64,000 bases of DNA from contig NZ_JACBFY010000006.1 of the NCBI RefSeq assembly GCF_021401245.1, forward strand, positions 186,001-250,000. The letters are read 5' to 3'. Source of the stretch: Pseudacidovorax sp. NFM-22 (GTDB lineage Bacteria; Pseudomonadota; Gammaproteobacteria; Burkholderiales; Burkholderiaceae_C). Position numbers and translations under genes: made by a program. How positions within the stretch are numbered: position 1 is the stretch's first letter; every line of letters begins with the position of its first letter. The notes beneath the pieces are model-generated. The model searched no databases, had not been told where the DNA came from, and saw nothing but the letters and a program-made list of their open reading frames with translations. Below, one piece after another: positions 1 to 8,075 of the stretch.

Positions 1-1
1 G

Positions 2-853
2 GCCGTGCGCACGCAGGCCGCGGGCGCGGTGACGCTCGGCACGGGCGCCCGCATCGAGCGCCTGTCCACCCGCGGCGACGAATTCGTCTGCGCCGCCACC
101 GAGGATGGCCGTGCGTGGGAGGGCGATGCGCTCATCGGCGCGGACGGGGTGTGGGGCCGTGTCCGGCCGCGCATCTGGCCCGACGCGGCGCCGGCCCGGC
201 CGACGGGGCACATGGCCTTCCGTGCGCTGCTGAAGCAGGACACCCTGCCCGCTGCGCTGTGCAGCCGGCAGGTGGACGTCTGGCTGGCGCCGCGATTGCA
301 CGCCGTGGCCTATCCGGTGCGTGGCGGCGAATGGCTCAACCTGGTGGTGCTGGCCGAATCGCCGCTGGACGAGGCCGATGCCGACGCGCGAGAGTGGGAT
401 CAGGCCGCCAGCCGCGCCGCGCTCGACCGTGCCAGCGGCCATGTCGGTCAGCCGCTGCGGGCGCTGCTCGACGCCGTTCCGGCGTGGCGAGCCTGGACGT
501 TGTGCGACAGGACGCCGCTGGCCGGACCGCAGGAGATGGTCGACGGGCGTGTGGCGCTGCTGGGCGACGCGGCGCACCCCATGCTGCCGTACCTGGCACA
601 GGGTGCCGGCATGGCCATCGAGGACGCCGTCGAATTGGCCGAGTTGCTGAGGGGAAGCGGGCCGGCGCAGGTGCCGCAGGCGCTACAGCACTATGCGCAG
701 CGGCGCTGGGCGCGCACCGCGCAGGTCCAGGCCCGCGCAAGGCGCAATGGGCGGATCTTCCATCTGGGGGGCCCGGCACGCTGGGGCCGCGACATGGTGA
801 TGCGGCTGGCCGGTCCTGCGCTGATGGACCAGCCCTGGCTGTACGCCGGATGA
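2..853 (+). CDS. FAD-dependent aromatic-ring monooxygenase (5' truncated by window edge)
   Basis: This is the C-terminal part (about 283 residues) of a group A flavoprotein hydroxylase of the salicylate / 3-hydroxybenzoate hydroxylase type. The family uses NAD(P)H and O2 to hydroxylate aromatic acids. The DG motif (GADGVW, near residue 45) and the FAD-ribityl GD motif (LLGDAAHP, followed by a GAGMAIEDA helix, near residue 187) are both visible. The N-terminal GxGxxG dinucleotide fold lies before base 1, so the true start is not in the window. The substrate cannot be read from the fragment. It lies next to tryptophan-catabolic genes but on the opposite strand to kynA, so a link to kynurenine breakdown is only a guess. 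Confidence 0.85.
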   Translation, partial: AVRTQAAGAVTLGTGARIERLSTRGDEFVCAATEDGRAWEGDALIGADGVWGRVRPRIWPDAAPARPTGHMAFRALLKQDTLPAALCSRQVDVWLAPRLHAVAYPVRGGEWLNLVVLAESPLDEADADAREWDQAASRAALDRASGHVGQPLRALLDAVPAWRAWTLCDRTPLAGPQEMVDGRVALLGDAAHPMLPYLAQGAGMAIEDAVELAELLRGSGPAQVPQALQHYAQRRWARTAQVQARARRNGRIFHLGGPARWGRDMVMRLAGPALMDQPWLYAG

Positions 854-939
854 GGGGAGCGGAGTCGCCGTCAGGTCGCCCGCCTCGCCTGGAACCACCG
901 CAGCGAGAGAATCAAATGGCCGCGAAGCGGCATGGGGTG

Positions 940-1824
940 CTAAAGCTCCGTCCTCAGCGTCCAGAGCTCAGGGAACAGCACCACGTCCAGCATCTTGCGC
1001 AGGTAGCTCACCCCGCCGGTGCCGCCAGTGCCGCGCTTGAAGCCGATCACCCGCTCCACCGTCGTCACATGGCGGAAGCGCCAGAGGCGGAAGGCGTCCT
1101 CGATGTCGGTGAGCTTCTCGCCCAGCTGGTACAGGTCCCAGTGCGCCTTCGGGTCGCGGTAGACCGTGAGCCAGGCCTCCTGGACGGCCTCGCTCGCGGT
1201 GTAGGGCTGGGTCCAGTCGCGCTCGAGCTTGTCGGCCGGAATGGCGAGGCCCTCGCGGGCCATCAGTCGCAGGGTCTCGTCGTAGAGCGAAGGGCGGCGC
1301 CATGCGGCGTCCACCATGGCCAACAGGTGCGGCCGGTGGGCATGCGGCTTGAGCATGGCGGCGTTCTTGTTGCCCAGCGCGAACTCGATGCAGCGGTACT
1401 GCGCGCTCTGGAAGCCGCTGGAATTGGCCAGGTAGGGCCGCATGGCGGTGTACTCGGGCGGCGTCATGGTCGAGAGCACCGTCCACGCGCCCACCAGCTG
1501 CTCCATGATGCGTGTCACCCGCGCCAGCATCTTGAAGGCCTCGGGCTTGGTGTTCTCGCTCGGGTTGGCGATGGCCGCCGTGGCGGCCGTCAGCTCGTGC
1601 AGCATGAGCTTCATCCACAGCTCGCTGGTCTGGTGCTGAATGATGAACAGCAGCTCGTCATGCGTGGGCGACAGCGGATGCTGGGCGCTCAGGATCTCGT
1701 CGAGGTGAAGGTAGTCGCCGTAGCTCATCGACTGGCTGAAGTCGAGCTGGGCCTTTTCTTCATGGACGATCTGTTCGGGCAGTGCTCCGCCCTCCGCCGG
1801 GCCGGCGGATGTCGAGGAATTCAT
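940..1824 (-). CDS. kynA: tryptophan 2,3-dioxygenase
   Basis: A 294-residue haem-dependent dioxygenase that opens the indole ring of L-tryptophan to N-formylkynurenine, the first step of the kynurenine pathway. The family signatures [11 protein letters not shown] and [19 protein letters not shown] (about residues 37-70) and a C-terminal [16 protein letters not shown] glycine-rich segment are all present. The ATG at 1824 is preferred over upstream in-frame codons because an AGGAG lies 7 nt before it and conserved sequence begins soon after. It lies 25 bp downstream of the aminotransferase gene on the same strand, which indicates a two-gene operon. Length agrees with bacterial KynA. Confidence 0.96.
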   Translation of the reverse strand: MNSSTSAGPAEGGALPEQIVHEEKAQLDFSQSMSYGDYLHLDEILSAQHPLSPTHDELLFIIQHQTSELWMKLMLHELTAATAAIANPSENTKPEAFKMLARVTRIMEQLVGAWTVLSTMTPPEYTAMRPYLANSSGFQSAQYRCIEFALGNKNAAMLKPHAHRPHLLAMVDAAWRRPSLYDETLRLMAREGLAIPADKLERDWTQPYTASEAVQEAWLTVYRDPKAHWDLYQLGEKLTDIEDAFRLWRFRHVTTVERVIGFKRGTGGTGGVSYLRKMLDVVLFPELWTLRTEL

Positions 1825-1849
1825 CGCAAGGCTCCTGGGAGGGGTGGGG

Positions 1850-3043
1850 TCAGTCCAGCACGGCGGCCATGGCCTGGGCGACGTAGGCCACGTTCTTGGT
1901 CGACAGGCCGGCGATGCACATGCGGCCCGAGCGCACCAGGTACACCGCATGCTCTTCGCGCAGGCGGTCCACCTGCTCGGGCGTGAGGCCCGTGTAGCTG
2001 AACATGCCGCGCTGGGTCAGGAAGTAGCCGAAGTCGCGGCCGGGCAGGCGGTCGGCCAGCGTGGCATGCAGCGCCTCGCGCATGGCCTTGATGCGGCCGC
2101 GCATCTCGGCGAGCTCGGCGTCCCACTGGGCGTAGAGCTCGGGCGTGCTCAGCACGCGCGTCACGATGCGCGCGCCATGCGTCGGCGGGCTGGAATAGTT
2201 GGCGCGCACCGAGCTCTTGAGCTGGCCCAGCACCCGGCCGGCTTCCTCGGCCGAGCCGCACACCACCGACAGGCCGCCGCAGCGCTCGCCGTACAGCGAG
2301 AAGCTCTTGGAGAAGGAGTTGGCCAGGAAGAAGCGAACGCCCGCATCGGCCAGCGCGCGCGGCGCGAAGGCGTCCTCGACCAGGCCATCGCCGAAGCCCT
2401 GGTAGGCCATGTCCACATAGGGAATCAGGCCGCGCTCGGCGATCACGGGGATCAGCTGCTTCCACTGGTCCTGCGACAGGTCGACGCCCGTGGGGTTGTG
2501 ACAGCTGGCGTGCATCAGCACGATGCTGCGAGCGGGCAGCGTCTTGAAGGCCGCCAGCATGTCCTCGAAGCGCAGGCCGCCGGTGGCCGGGTCGTAGTAG
2601 GGGTACAGGTTCACCTGGAAGCCGGCACCCTCGAACATGGCGCGGTGGTTCTCCCAGGTCGGGTCGCTCACCCACACCTGCGAATCGCCGAAGTAGCGCT
2701 TGAGGAAGTCGCCACCCACCTTCAGACCGCCGGAGCCGCCGATGGTCTGGATGGTGGCGACACGGCCGCTGGTGACGGCCTCGTGCGTGGGGCCGAAGGC
2801 CAGCTTCTGCACGGCGGCGCGGTAGTCGGCCATGCCTTCCATGGGCAGGTAGGAGCGTGGACCGATCTCCTGCAGCAGCGCGGTCTCGGCCGTGCGCACG
2901 GCCTTCATCACCGGCAGGCGGCCGTCGTCGTCGAAATAGATGCCGATGCTCAGGGACACCTTGTTGGGCCGCGTGTCGCGCTGGAAGTCCTCCATCAGCG
3001 AGAGGATCGGGTCACCGGGGTAGGCGGGAATGTGTTCGAACAT
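1850..3043 (-). CDS. aromatic amino acid aminotransferase (TyrB/AspC-like)
   Basis: A 397-residue class I PLP aminotransferase. The pattern [15 protein letters not shown] contains the PLP-binding lysine, CHNPTGVD is the conserved mid-protein motif, and the [10 protein letters not shown] segment near the C-terminus has the substrate-carboxylate arginine. Such enzymes transaminate tyrosine, phenylalanine, tryptophan or aspartate with 2-oxoglutarate; related enzymes can also act on kynurenine. The gene directly precedes kynA and probably shares its promoter, so a role in aromatic amino acid catabolism is likely. The ATG at 3043 opens the conserved [13 protein letters not shown] start. Exact specificity is not determined by sequence. 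Confidence 0.92.
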   Translation of the reverse strand: MFEHIPAYPGDPILSLMEDFQRDTRPNKVSLSIGIYFDDDGRLPVMKAVRTAETALLQEIGPRSYLPMEGMADYRAAVQKLAFGPTHEAVTSGRVATIQTIGGSGGLKVGGDFLKRYFGDSQVWVSDPTWENHRAMFEGAGFQVNLYPYYDPATGGLRFEDMLAAFKTLPARSIVLMHASCHNPTGVDLSQDQWKQLIPVIAERGLIPYVDMAYQGFGDGLVEDAFAPRALADAGVRFFLANSFSKSFSLYGERCGGLSVVCGSAEEAGRVLGQLKSSVRANYSSPPTHGARIVTRVLSTPELYAQWDAELAEMRGRIKAMREALHATLADRLPGRDFGYFLTQRGMFSYTGLTPEQVDRLREEHAVYLVRSGRMCIAGLSTKNVAYVAQAMAAVLD

Positions 3044-3195
3044 GGCGTGGCTTTCGGTGGTGCGGTCCGTGGGCGGAGGGCGGCACGGACGATGCAAGCT
3101 GCGGGCCGGGCGGGCTGCCCCGCTCGGGGACGAGCGGCGTAGTACAGGGCGCTGCGGAGCGAAGCGGGGAAGTTATCACTGTCAAAAAATGCGTT

Positions 3196-3242
3196 GTGTC
3201 GCTTATTCCCAACGGTGACCATAAAATAAACGTCGTTTTATG
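3196..3242. promoter_or_regulatory. kyn-type 19-bp motif plus adjacent palindrome in divergent promoter region
   Basis: The gap between the aminotransferase (leftward) and ridA (rightward) contains GTGTCGCTTATTCCCAACG at 3196-3214. The same sequence with one mismatch occurs upstream of kynB at 4329-4347. Next to it, 3220-3242 is an inverted repeat with arms CATAAAA and TTTTATG. Both look like regulator-binding sites. In proteobacteria kyn genes are often controlled by the Lrp-family protein KynR; assigning these sites to it is inference. Confidence 0.55.
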
Positions 3243-3263
3243 TATGGAACATCTGGAGCTGTG

Positions 3264-3644
3264 ATGAAGCAAGTGATCGATGTGGGTCTGCCGGCGCTCA
3301 AGCAACCTTTTTCGTGGGCCGTGAAGGCCACGGGCGCGATGCTGTTCACCGCGCATGGGCCCGTCCGCACCGACGGGACCATCGACACCGGGACGATCGA
3401 GGCGCAGACGCGCCTGACCTTCGAGAACCTCCGGCGCGCCGTGCAGGCAGCCGGCGGCACGATGGCCGATGTGACGCAGGTGCTGATCTACATGACCGAT
3501 GTGGCGGACATGCCGGCCATCGACGCGGTCTACCGCGAGTTCTTCGAGGCGCCGTATCCCAACCGCTCCAGCGCCGCCGTGGCGGCGCTGGTGGTGCCAG
3601 GCATGAAGATCGAGATCGTGGCCTACGCCATGGTGCCGGCCTGA
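3264..3644 (+). CDS. RidA/YjgF family reactive-intermediate deaminase-like protein
   Basis: A 126-residue member of the RidA (YjgF/UK114) family, whose archetype hydrolyses reactive enamine/imine intermediates released by PLP enzymes. The conserved NRSSAAVAAL segment near residue 98 carries the arginine that binds the substrate carboxylate in active RidA proteins. The ATG at 3264 is chosen because GGAG lies 6 nt upstream; an earlier in-frame codon at 3240 would overlap the control region. It is divergent from the aminotransferase and next to the kynurenine genes, which fits clearing imine by-products of PLP chemistry, but this is inference. Confidence 0.88.
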   Translation: MKQVIDVGLPALKQPFSWAVKATGAMLFTAHGPVRTDGTIDTGTIEAQTRLTFENLRRAVQAAGGTMADVTQVLIYMTDVADMPAIDAVYREFFEAPYPNRSSAAVAALVVPGMKIEIVAYAMVPA

Positions 3645-3650
3645 GGGCCG

Positions 3651-4295
3651 TCAGCCGAGCGCACGCAGCACGGCGCGCACCGGCGAGGCGTCCGCCTCCA
3701 CCAGCTTGAGCGGCAGCGCGATCAACTCGTAGTCCCCTTCGGGCACGGCGTCGAGCACCAGGTTCTCCAGCACCCGCATGTCGTGGCGCCGGATGGTCTG
3801 GTGGCTGGGCAGGGCCTTGCTGTCGGCCGGGTCGATGCTGGCCGTGTCGATGCCGATCAGACGCACGCCGAGCGCGGCCAGGCGCTCGACCGTCTCGGGC
3901 GCGTAGGCAGGAAGGGCCGGGTCCCATCGGTCCACCGGCGCCTGGTCGTAGGTGCGCACCAGCACCCGTGGCGGCAGCCGGTCATCGATGGCATGGGCAA
4001 TGTGACGCCATTCGATGAGCGGCGCGGCGCCGATGGCATGGATGACGCGGCAGGGGCCGAGGAAGGCGTCCAGGTCCACCTGGCCGATGGTGGCGCCGTC
4101 GGCCGCGTAGTGCAGGGGCGCGTCGGCGTGCGCGCCCACGTGCGGCGACATCGTGATCTGGCTGACGTTGACCGGGCAGCCCGGGCCCAGCGTCGCGGCC
4201 CATTGCTGGGCATAGGGCGTGTCGCCGGGAAACACCGGCGCGCCGACGTAGACGGGAGGGGAAATGTCCCAGAGACGGGGAGAGGTGGCAGACAT
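3651..4295 (-). CDS. kynB: kynurenine formamidase
   Basis: A 214-residue member of the cyclase/metal-dependent hydrolase family that converts N-formylkynurenine to kynurenine and formate, the step after KynA. The metal-binding signature [14 protein letters not shown], with the HxxxHxD pattern, lies near residue 60. The start [20 protein letters not shown] is typical of bacterial KynB, and ATG 4295 is the codon just before it. It converges with ridA (6 bp apart). No kynureninase gene (kynU) lies beside it in this window, unlike the common kynBU arrangement. The shared 19-bp motif lies 34 bp upstream of the start. Confidence 0.95.
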   Translation of the reverse strand: MSATSPRLWDISPPVYVGAPVFPGDTPYAQQWAATLGPGCPVNVSQITMSPHVGAHADAPLHYAADGATIGQVDLDAFLGPCRVIHAIGAAPLIEWRHIAHAIDDRLPPRVLVRTYDQAPVDRWDPALPAYAPETVERLAALGVRLIGIDTASIDPADSKALPSHQTIRRHDMRVLENLVLDAVPEGDYELIALPLKLVEADASPVRAVLRALG

Positions 4296-4328
4296 GGCCC
4301 GGACCATAGCGCTGGCGCGGCGGGCGTG

Positions 4329-4347
4329 GTGTCGGTTATTCCCAACG
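4329..4347 (-). promoter_or_regulatory. kyn-type motif upstream of kynB
   Basis: GTGTCGGTTATTCCCAACG matches 18 of 19 positions of the site at 3196-3214 and is in the same orientation relative to its minus-strand target gene. It lies 34-52 bp before the kynB start, a typical place for an activator or repressor site. The core GTT-N6-AAC has partial dyad symmetry. The regulator is not identified in this window. Confidence 0.55.
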
Positions 4348-4400
4348 CGAGCAAAGGGGCGGCCCGCCTGCGGGGCCCCGTGCGTCAGGGGCCGGCCTCT

Positions 4401-4458
4401 CAAGGTGTGAATGAAGCCGGCGTGGCCGAGCGGGCATGGCGGGTTCGTTCACACCTTG
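4401..4458. repeat. 15-bp inverted repeat with 28-nt loop abutting a stop codon
   Basis: The arms at 4401-4415 (CAAGGTGTGAATGAA) and 4444-4458 (TTCGTTCACACCTTG) are complementary at 14 of 15 positions. The right arm touches the stop codon of the cysteine-cluster gene. The hairpin probably ends or stabilises that leftward transcript, but it has no T-run and an unusually large GC-rich loop. Confidence 0.5.
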
Positions 4459-4767
4459 TCAGCCTTCGAGGGCCGGCAGGCCGTGCCGCGCGCGTGCCTT
4501 CTCGCAGCCGTAGCTGCCGGCTTCCAGTTCGCGGCAAGGATTCGGCCGCCATTCGTAGATGCCGCAGCCCACGGACTGGCCGACCTTGCCGGTGAGGGCA
4601 GCACAGCGGATCGGCACATGGTCCGTGCCCCGCATCCGGCAGGTGGCGCCATTGACTTCCACCGTCAGGCCGGCGGGGACCGTGCCGCCCATGTCGTCCA
4701 GTTCGTAGATGCTGAAGTCGACGCGGTAGCTGGCGCAGCAGGCGCCGCAGCTCTGGCAGGGGCTCAT
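4459..4767 (-). CDS. YkgJ-family cysteine-cluster protein
   Basis: A 102-residue protein of the YkgJ family, annotated as a zinc- or iron-chelating cysteine cluster. The N-terminus begins with CQSCGACC (residues 4-11), and further cysteines appear in TCRM, RCAAL, GCGIYEWRPNPCRE and YGCEK, giving the eight-cysteine pattern of the family. The biochemical role is unknown; related proteins bind metal clusters. The gene is 18 bp downstream of argF on the same strand and may be the last gene of the argD-argF transcript. Confidence 0.85.
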   Translation of the reverse strand: MSPCQSCGACCASYRVDFSIYELDDMGGTVPAGLTVEVNGATCRMRGTDHVPIRCAALTGKVGQSVGCGIYEWRPNPCRELEAGSYGCEKARARHGLPALEG

Positions 4768-4785
4768 GGAGGCGGCGGGGCAGCG

Positions 4786-5742
4786 TCAGCCGATGCGGCC
4801 GAGCAGCAGGTACTCCATGAGTGCCTTCTGCACATGCATGCGGTTCTCGGCCTCGTCCCAGACCACCGATTGGGGACCGTCGATGACCTCGCCCGTGACC
4901 TCCTCGCCGCGGTGGGCGGGCAGGCAGTGCATGAAGAGGGCGTCGGGCTGGGCCACGGCCATCATGGCCTCGTCCACGCACCAGTCGGCGAAGGCCTGGC
5001 GGCGCTGCTCGTTCTCGGCCTCGTAGCCCATGCTGGTCCACACATCGGTGGTGACCAGGTGCGCGTCGCGACAGGCGTCCATCGGGTCCTTGAAGACCTT
5101 GTAGCTGTCGCCGGAGCGGATGCCGGCGACAGCCTGGTCCACCTCGTAGCCACTGGGCGTGCTCACGTGCACTGCAAAGCCGAGGATCTCGGCCGCCTGC
5201 AGCCAGGTGTTGGCCATGTTGTTGCCGTCGCCCACCCAGGCCACGGTCTTGCCGCGCAGCGCCTCGGGGTCCGGCGTGCCGTCGGCGCCGAGACCGCGGT
5301 GCTCCAGGTAGGTGAACAGGTCGGCCAGGATCTGGCAGGGATGGAATTCGTTGGTCAGGCCGTTGATGACCGGCACCCGCGAGTTGGCGGCGAAGCGTTC
5401 GATCTTCTCCTGCTCGTAGGTGCGGATCATCACCAGGTCGGTCATGCGGCTGATGACCTTGGCGCTGTCCTCGATGGGCTCGGCGCGACCCAATTGGCTG
5501 TCGCCGGTGGTCAGGTGCACGACGCTGCCGCCGAGCTGGTACATGCCGGCCTCGAAGCTCACGCGGGTGCGGGTGCTGGCCTTCTCGAAGATCATGGCCA
5601 GTGTGCGATCCGCCAGCGTGTGGTGCTTCTCGTAGGTCTTGAACTTCTTCTTGATGAGCGCCGCGCGTCGGAACAGGTACGCGTACTCGTCGGCCGTGAA
5701 GTCGCTGAACTGGAGGTAGTGGCGGATCGCAGGAAGGCTCAT
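4786..5742 (-). CDS. argF: ornithine carbamoyltransferase
   Basis: A 318-residue cytosolic enzyme that joins carbamoyl phosphate and ornithine to give citrulline in arginine biosynthesis. The carbamoyl phosphate motif STRTR (about residue 56), the HPCQ motif (about 135), the ornithine-binding SMGYE segment (about 240) and HCLPAHRGEE (about 276) are all intact. Length is normal. It begins 4 bp after the argD stop on the same strand, so argD-argF is an operon for consecutive arginine-pathway steps. Confidence 0.97.
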   Translation of the reverse strand: MSLPAIRHYLQFSDFTADEYAYLFRRAALIKKKFKTYEKHHTLADRTLAMIFEKASTRTRVSFEAGMYQLGGSVVHLTTGDSQLGRAEPIEDSAKVISRMTDLVMIRTYEQEKIERFAANSRVPVINGLTNEFHPCQILADLFTYLEHRGLGADGTPDPEALRGKTVAWVGDGNNMANTWLQAAEILGFAVHVSTPSGYEVDQAVAGIRSGDSYKVFKDPMDACRDAHLVTTDVWTSMGYEAENEQRRQAFADWCVDEAMMAVAQPDALFMHCLPAHRGEEVTGEVIDGPQSVVWDEAENRMHVQKALMEYLLLGRIG

Positions 5743-5746
5743 GGGC

Positions 5747-6952
5747 TTATTGTGCCGGCTCGGCCAGGAAGGCTTTCACGATGGGGGCGAGGAGGGCGAC
5801 GATCTCGTCGGCCTCGGCCACGGTGAGGACGAGCGGCGGCACCAGGCGGATCACGCTGTCTGCCGTCACCGACAGCAGCAGGCCGGCGTCGCAGGCACGG
5901 GTCAGCACGGCGCCGGCGGGCCGGTCGAGCTCGATGCCCAGCATCAGGCCCTGGCCGCGCACTTCCTTCACGCCCGCCACGCCTTCGAAGGCAGCCTGCA
6001 GGGCGCCCTTGAGATGGGCACCGACATCGGCAGCGTTCTGCAGCAGGCCGTCCTTCTCCATGATGCGCAGCGTCTCGATGCCGGCGCGCATGGCCAGCGG
6101 ATTGCCGCCGAAGGTGGTGCCGTGGTTGCCCGGCTGGAAGATGTTCGCGGCCTTGGGGCCGGCCACCACCGCGCCCACCGGCACGCCGGAACCCAGGCCC
6201 TTGGCCAGCGACATCACGTCCGGCACGATGCCGGCCCACTGGTGCGCGAACCACTTCCCGGTGCGGCCGATGCCGGTCTGGATCTCGTCGATCATCATCA
6301 GCCAGTCGTTGGCGTCGCACAGAGCCCGCACCTGCTGCAGGTAGTCCCAGCGCATCGGGTGGATGCCGCCTTCGCCCTGGATGGTCTCGAACATCACGGC
6401 CACCACGTTTGGGTTGCCTTCGGTCGCCTTCTTCAGCGCCTCGATGTCGTTGAGCGGCACGCGGATGAAGCCCTCGACCAGCGGGCCGAAGCCTTTCTGG
6501 ATCTTCGGATTGCCGGTGGCCGACAGCGTGGCCAGGCTGCGGCCGTGGAAGGCATGCTCGTACACCACGATCTCCGGCCGCTCGATGCCCTTGTCGTGGC
6601 CGAACTTGCGGGCCAGCTTGATGGCGGCCTCGTTGGCCTCCAGCCCGGTGCAGCAGAAGAAGGCGTTGGTCATGCCCGACAGCGCCGTCAGGCGCTCGGC
6701 CAGCACTTCCTGGCCGGGCACGTAGTAGTAGTTGGAGGTGTGGATCAGCTGGGTGAGCTGTTCCTGCAGCGCCGGCACGAGTTCGGGATGGTTGTGGCCC
6801 AGCGTGTTGACGGCGATGCCGCCCAGGCCGTCCAGGTAGGCCTTGCCATTGACGTCCCACACGCGGCAGCCCTGGCCGCGCACCAGGGCGATGGGCAGCC
6901 GGCCATAGGTGTTCATGACGTGGGGCGAGGTGGGGGCGGCAGTGGCGCTCAT
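5747..6952 (-). CDS. argD: acetylornithine aminotransferase
   Basis: A 401-residue class III PLP aminotransferase. It transfers the amino group of glutamate to N-acetylglutamate semialdehyde to form N-acetylornithine and often also serves in lysine synthesis. Visible features are the DGLGGIAVNTLGHNHP start, the DEIQTGIGRTG motif, the PLP lysine in SLAKGLGSG and the GTTFGGNPLAM motif. The ATG at 6952 follows an AGGAG about 6 nt upstream, so the longer in-frame reading to 6991 is not used. It is first in the argD-argF operon. Confidence 0.96.
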   Translation of the reverse strand: MSATAAPTSPHVMNTYGRLPIALVRGQGCRVWDVNGKAYLDGLGGIAVNTLGHNHPELVPALQEQLTQLIHTSNYYYVPGQEVLAERLTALSGMTNAFFCCTGLEANEAAIKLARKFGHDKGIERPEIVVYEHAFHGRSLATLSATGNPKIQKGFGPLVEGFIRVPLNDIEALKKATEGNPNVVAVMFETIQGEGGIHPMRWDYLQQVRALCDANDWLMMIDEIQTGIGRTGKWFAHQWAGIVPDVMSLAKGLGSGVPVGAVVAGPKAANIFQPGNHGTTFGGNPLAMRAGIETLRIMEKDGLLQNAADVGAHLKGALQAAFEGVAGVKEVRGQGLMLGIELDRPAGAVLTRACDAGLLLSVTADSVIRLVPPLVLTVAEADEIVALLAPIVKAFLAEPAQ

Positions 6953-7130
6953 GGGTTCTCCTGAAAGTGAAGAAATTCTAGGTGGGGGCATGACGCCTTC
7001 GTTGAGGATTGCGCATCACTGCCATGCGCCCCGATCCCCATCGGATGCATGTCCCGCGGAGGTCGCGCGCGGGACACGCTGGGTAGAATCCCTTGTGCGG
7101 CGCAACACGCCTGCGCCGAACACGAGAACA

Positions 7131-7454
7131 ATGGTTTCCCCCTCTGCCAAAGAAGTCTTCATCCAGGGCGTCACGAGCCAGGGTCGCACCTTTCGGCCCA
7201 GCGACTGGGCCGAGCGGCTGGCCGGCGTGATGAGCCAGTTCCGCCCCGGCGGTGCCCGCCTCGGGGGGCACCTCAGCTATTCGCCGTGGTGCGTGCCGAC
7301 GGTGATCAATGGCGTGAAGTGCGTGGTCGTCCACCGCGACCTCCAGGAGTCCGAGCCGATGGCCTGGGATTTCGTCATGAACTTCGCCAAGGACAACGAC
7401 CTGCAGGTGGCCGAGGCCTGCCTGGTGCCGGACGGGAAGTCGGCCAAGGGCTGA
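7131..7454 (+). CDS. DUF3579 domain-containing protein
   Basis: A 107-residue small soluble protein that matches the DUF3579 family by the EVFIQGVTSQGRTFRPSDW start (about residues 7-25) and the GGHLSYSPWCVPTVINGVKCVVVHRDL core. The family is found mainly in betaproteobacteria and has no established function. It is divergent from argD and convergent with rpsT, a neighbourhood often seen in Burkholderiales. A possible -10 (TAGAAT, 7084-7089) lies upstream. I chose the ATG at 7131; earlier in-frame codons have no family similarity. Confidence 0.85.
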   Translation: MVSPSAKEVFIQGVTSQGRTFRPSDWAERLAGVMSQFRPGGARLGGHLSYSPWCVPTVINGVKCVVVHRDLQESEPMAWDFVMNFAKDNDLQVAEACLVPDGKSAKG

Positions 7455-7500
7455 TTGCCTCGCCCCTTTGCTGCTCCGGAGTCGCCGGATCCAGAAACGA

Positions 7501-7524
7501 AAAAACCGCCCGAAGGCGGTTTTT
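7501..7524. terminator. bidirectional intrinsic terminator
   Basis: A perfect 10-bp stem (AAAAACCGCC / GGCGGTTTTT) with a CGAA loop lies between the convergent DUF3579 gene and rpsT. It has A-runs before and T-runs after on both strands, so it can terminate both transcripts. Confidence 0.93.
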
Positions 7525-7595
7525 CTTTTTTCGCTGCAGCGCACCCGATCAAACGGCGGACCGCCTGTGGGCAGTCCGGGCTGACCTGAATTCCG

Positions 7596-7910
7596 TCAGG
7601 CGGCGGCCGCCGGAGCGGCAGTGGCCAGGGCCTTGACCTTGGCGGCCAGGCGGCTCTTGTCGCGCGCGGCCTTGTTCTTGTGGAAGATGCCCTTGTCGGC
7701 GATGGTGTCGACGACGCTCTGGGCCTTGGCGAACAGCTCGGTGGCCTTGGCCTGGTCGCCAGCGGCAACGGCCTTGGCGACGTTCTTCAGGGCCGTGCGG
7801 TACTTGGAGCGCAGCGAGCTGTTGGCAGCGTTGAGTTTGGTGTCCTGGCGGACGCGCTTGCGGCCCGACGCGAGGCGCGGGTTCTTCTTCTTGGGCTTGG
7901 CGGATGCCAT
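7596..7910 (-). CDS. rpsT: 30S ribosomal protein S20
   Basis: A 104-residue basic ribosomal protein that binds 16S rRNA. The N-terminus [19 protein letters not shown] and the [18 protein letters not shown] helix are characteristic. The alanine-rich C-terminal tail makes it slightly longer than enterobacterial S20, as in other betaproteobacteria. ATG 7910 is the only plausible start. A TATACT -10 element lies on the minus strand at 7955-7960, about 45 bp upstream. It is transcribed alone and ends at the shared bidirectional terminator. Confidence 0.97.
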   Translation of the reverse strand: MASAKPKKKNPRLASGRKRVRQDTKLNAANSSLRSKYRTALKNVAKAVAAGDQAKATELFAKAQSVVDTIADKGIFHKNKAARDKSRLAAKVKALATAAPAAAA

Positions 7911-8075
7911 ATTTGTGTTCCTTGAGTGTCTGGGGATGATGCGGCGAACCCGCGAGTATAGCCCACCCGTTTGTTGCTCGCCTCGTGCAAGAGTGCCCGG
8001 GCCAGCGGCGGCCACGGGAGCAGGCGGTGGCCCGCGCAGTCCGGCGCCCCAAGGCCCCGCCTACACTGCGCCGCC

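Noticed and set aside
5-853. Kynurenine 3-monooxygenase assignment for the first gene
   Set aside because: The fragment matches the broad salicylate-hydroxylase-like group and nothing visible specifies kynurenine as substrate.
115-1986. 623-codon open frame on the plus strand
   Set aside because: It lies over kynA and the monooxygenase in other frames, is arginine/alanine-rich as expected from high-GC shadow frames, and has no recognisable domain.
4412-4450. tRNA-like stretch with TGGCCGAGCGG
   Set aside because: It resembles a class II tRNA D-arm, but no anticodon stem, variable arm, T-loop or acceptor pairing follows.
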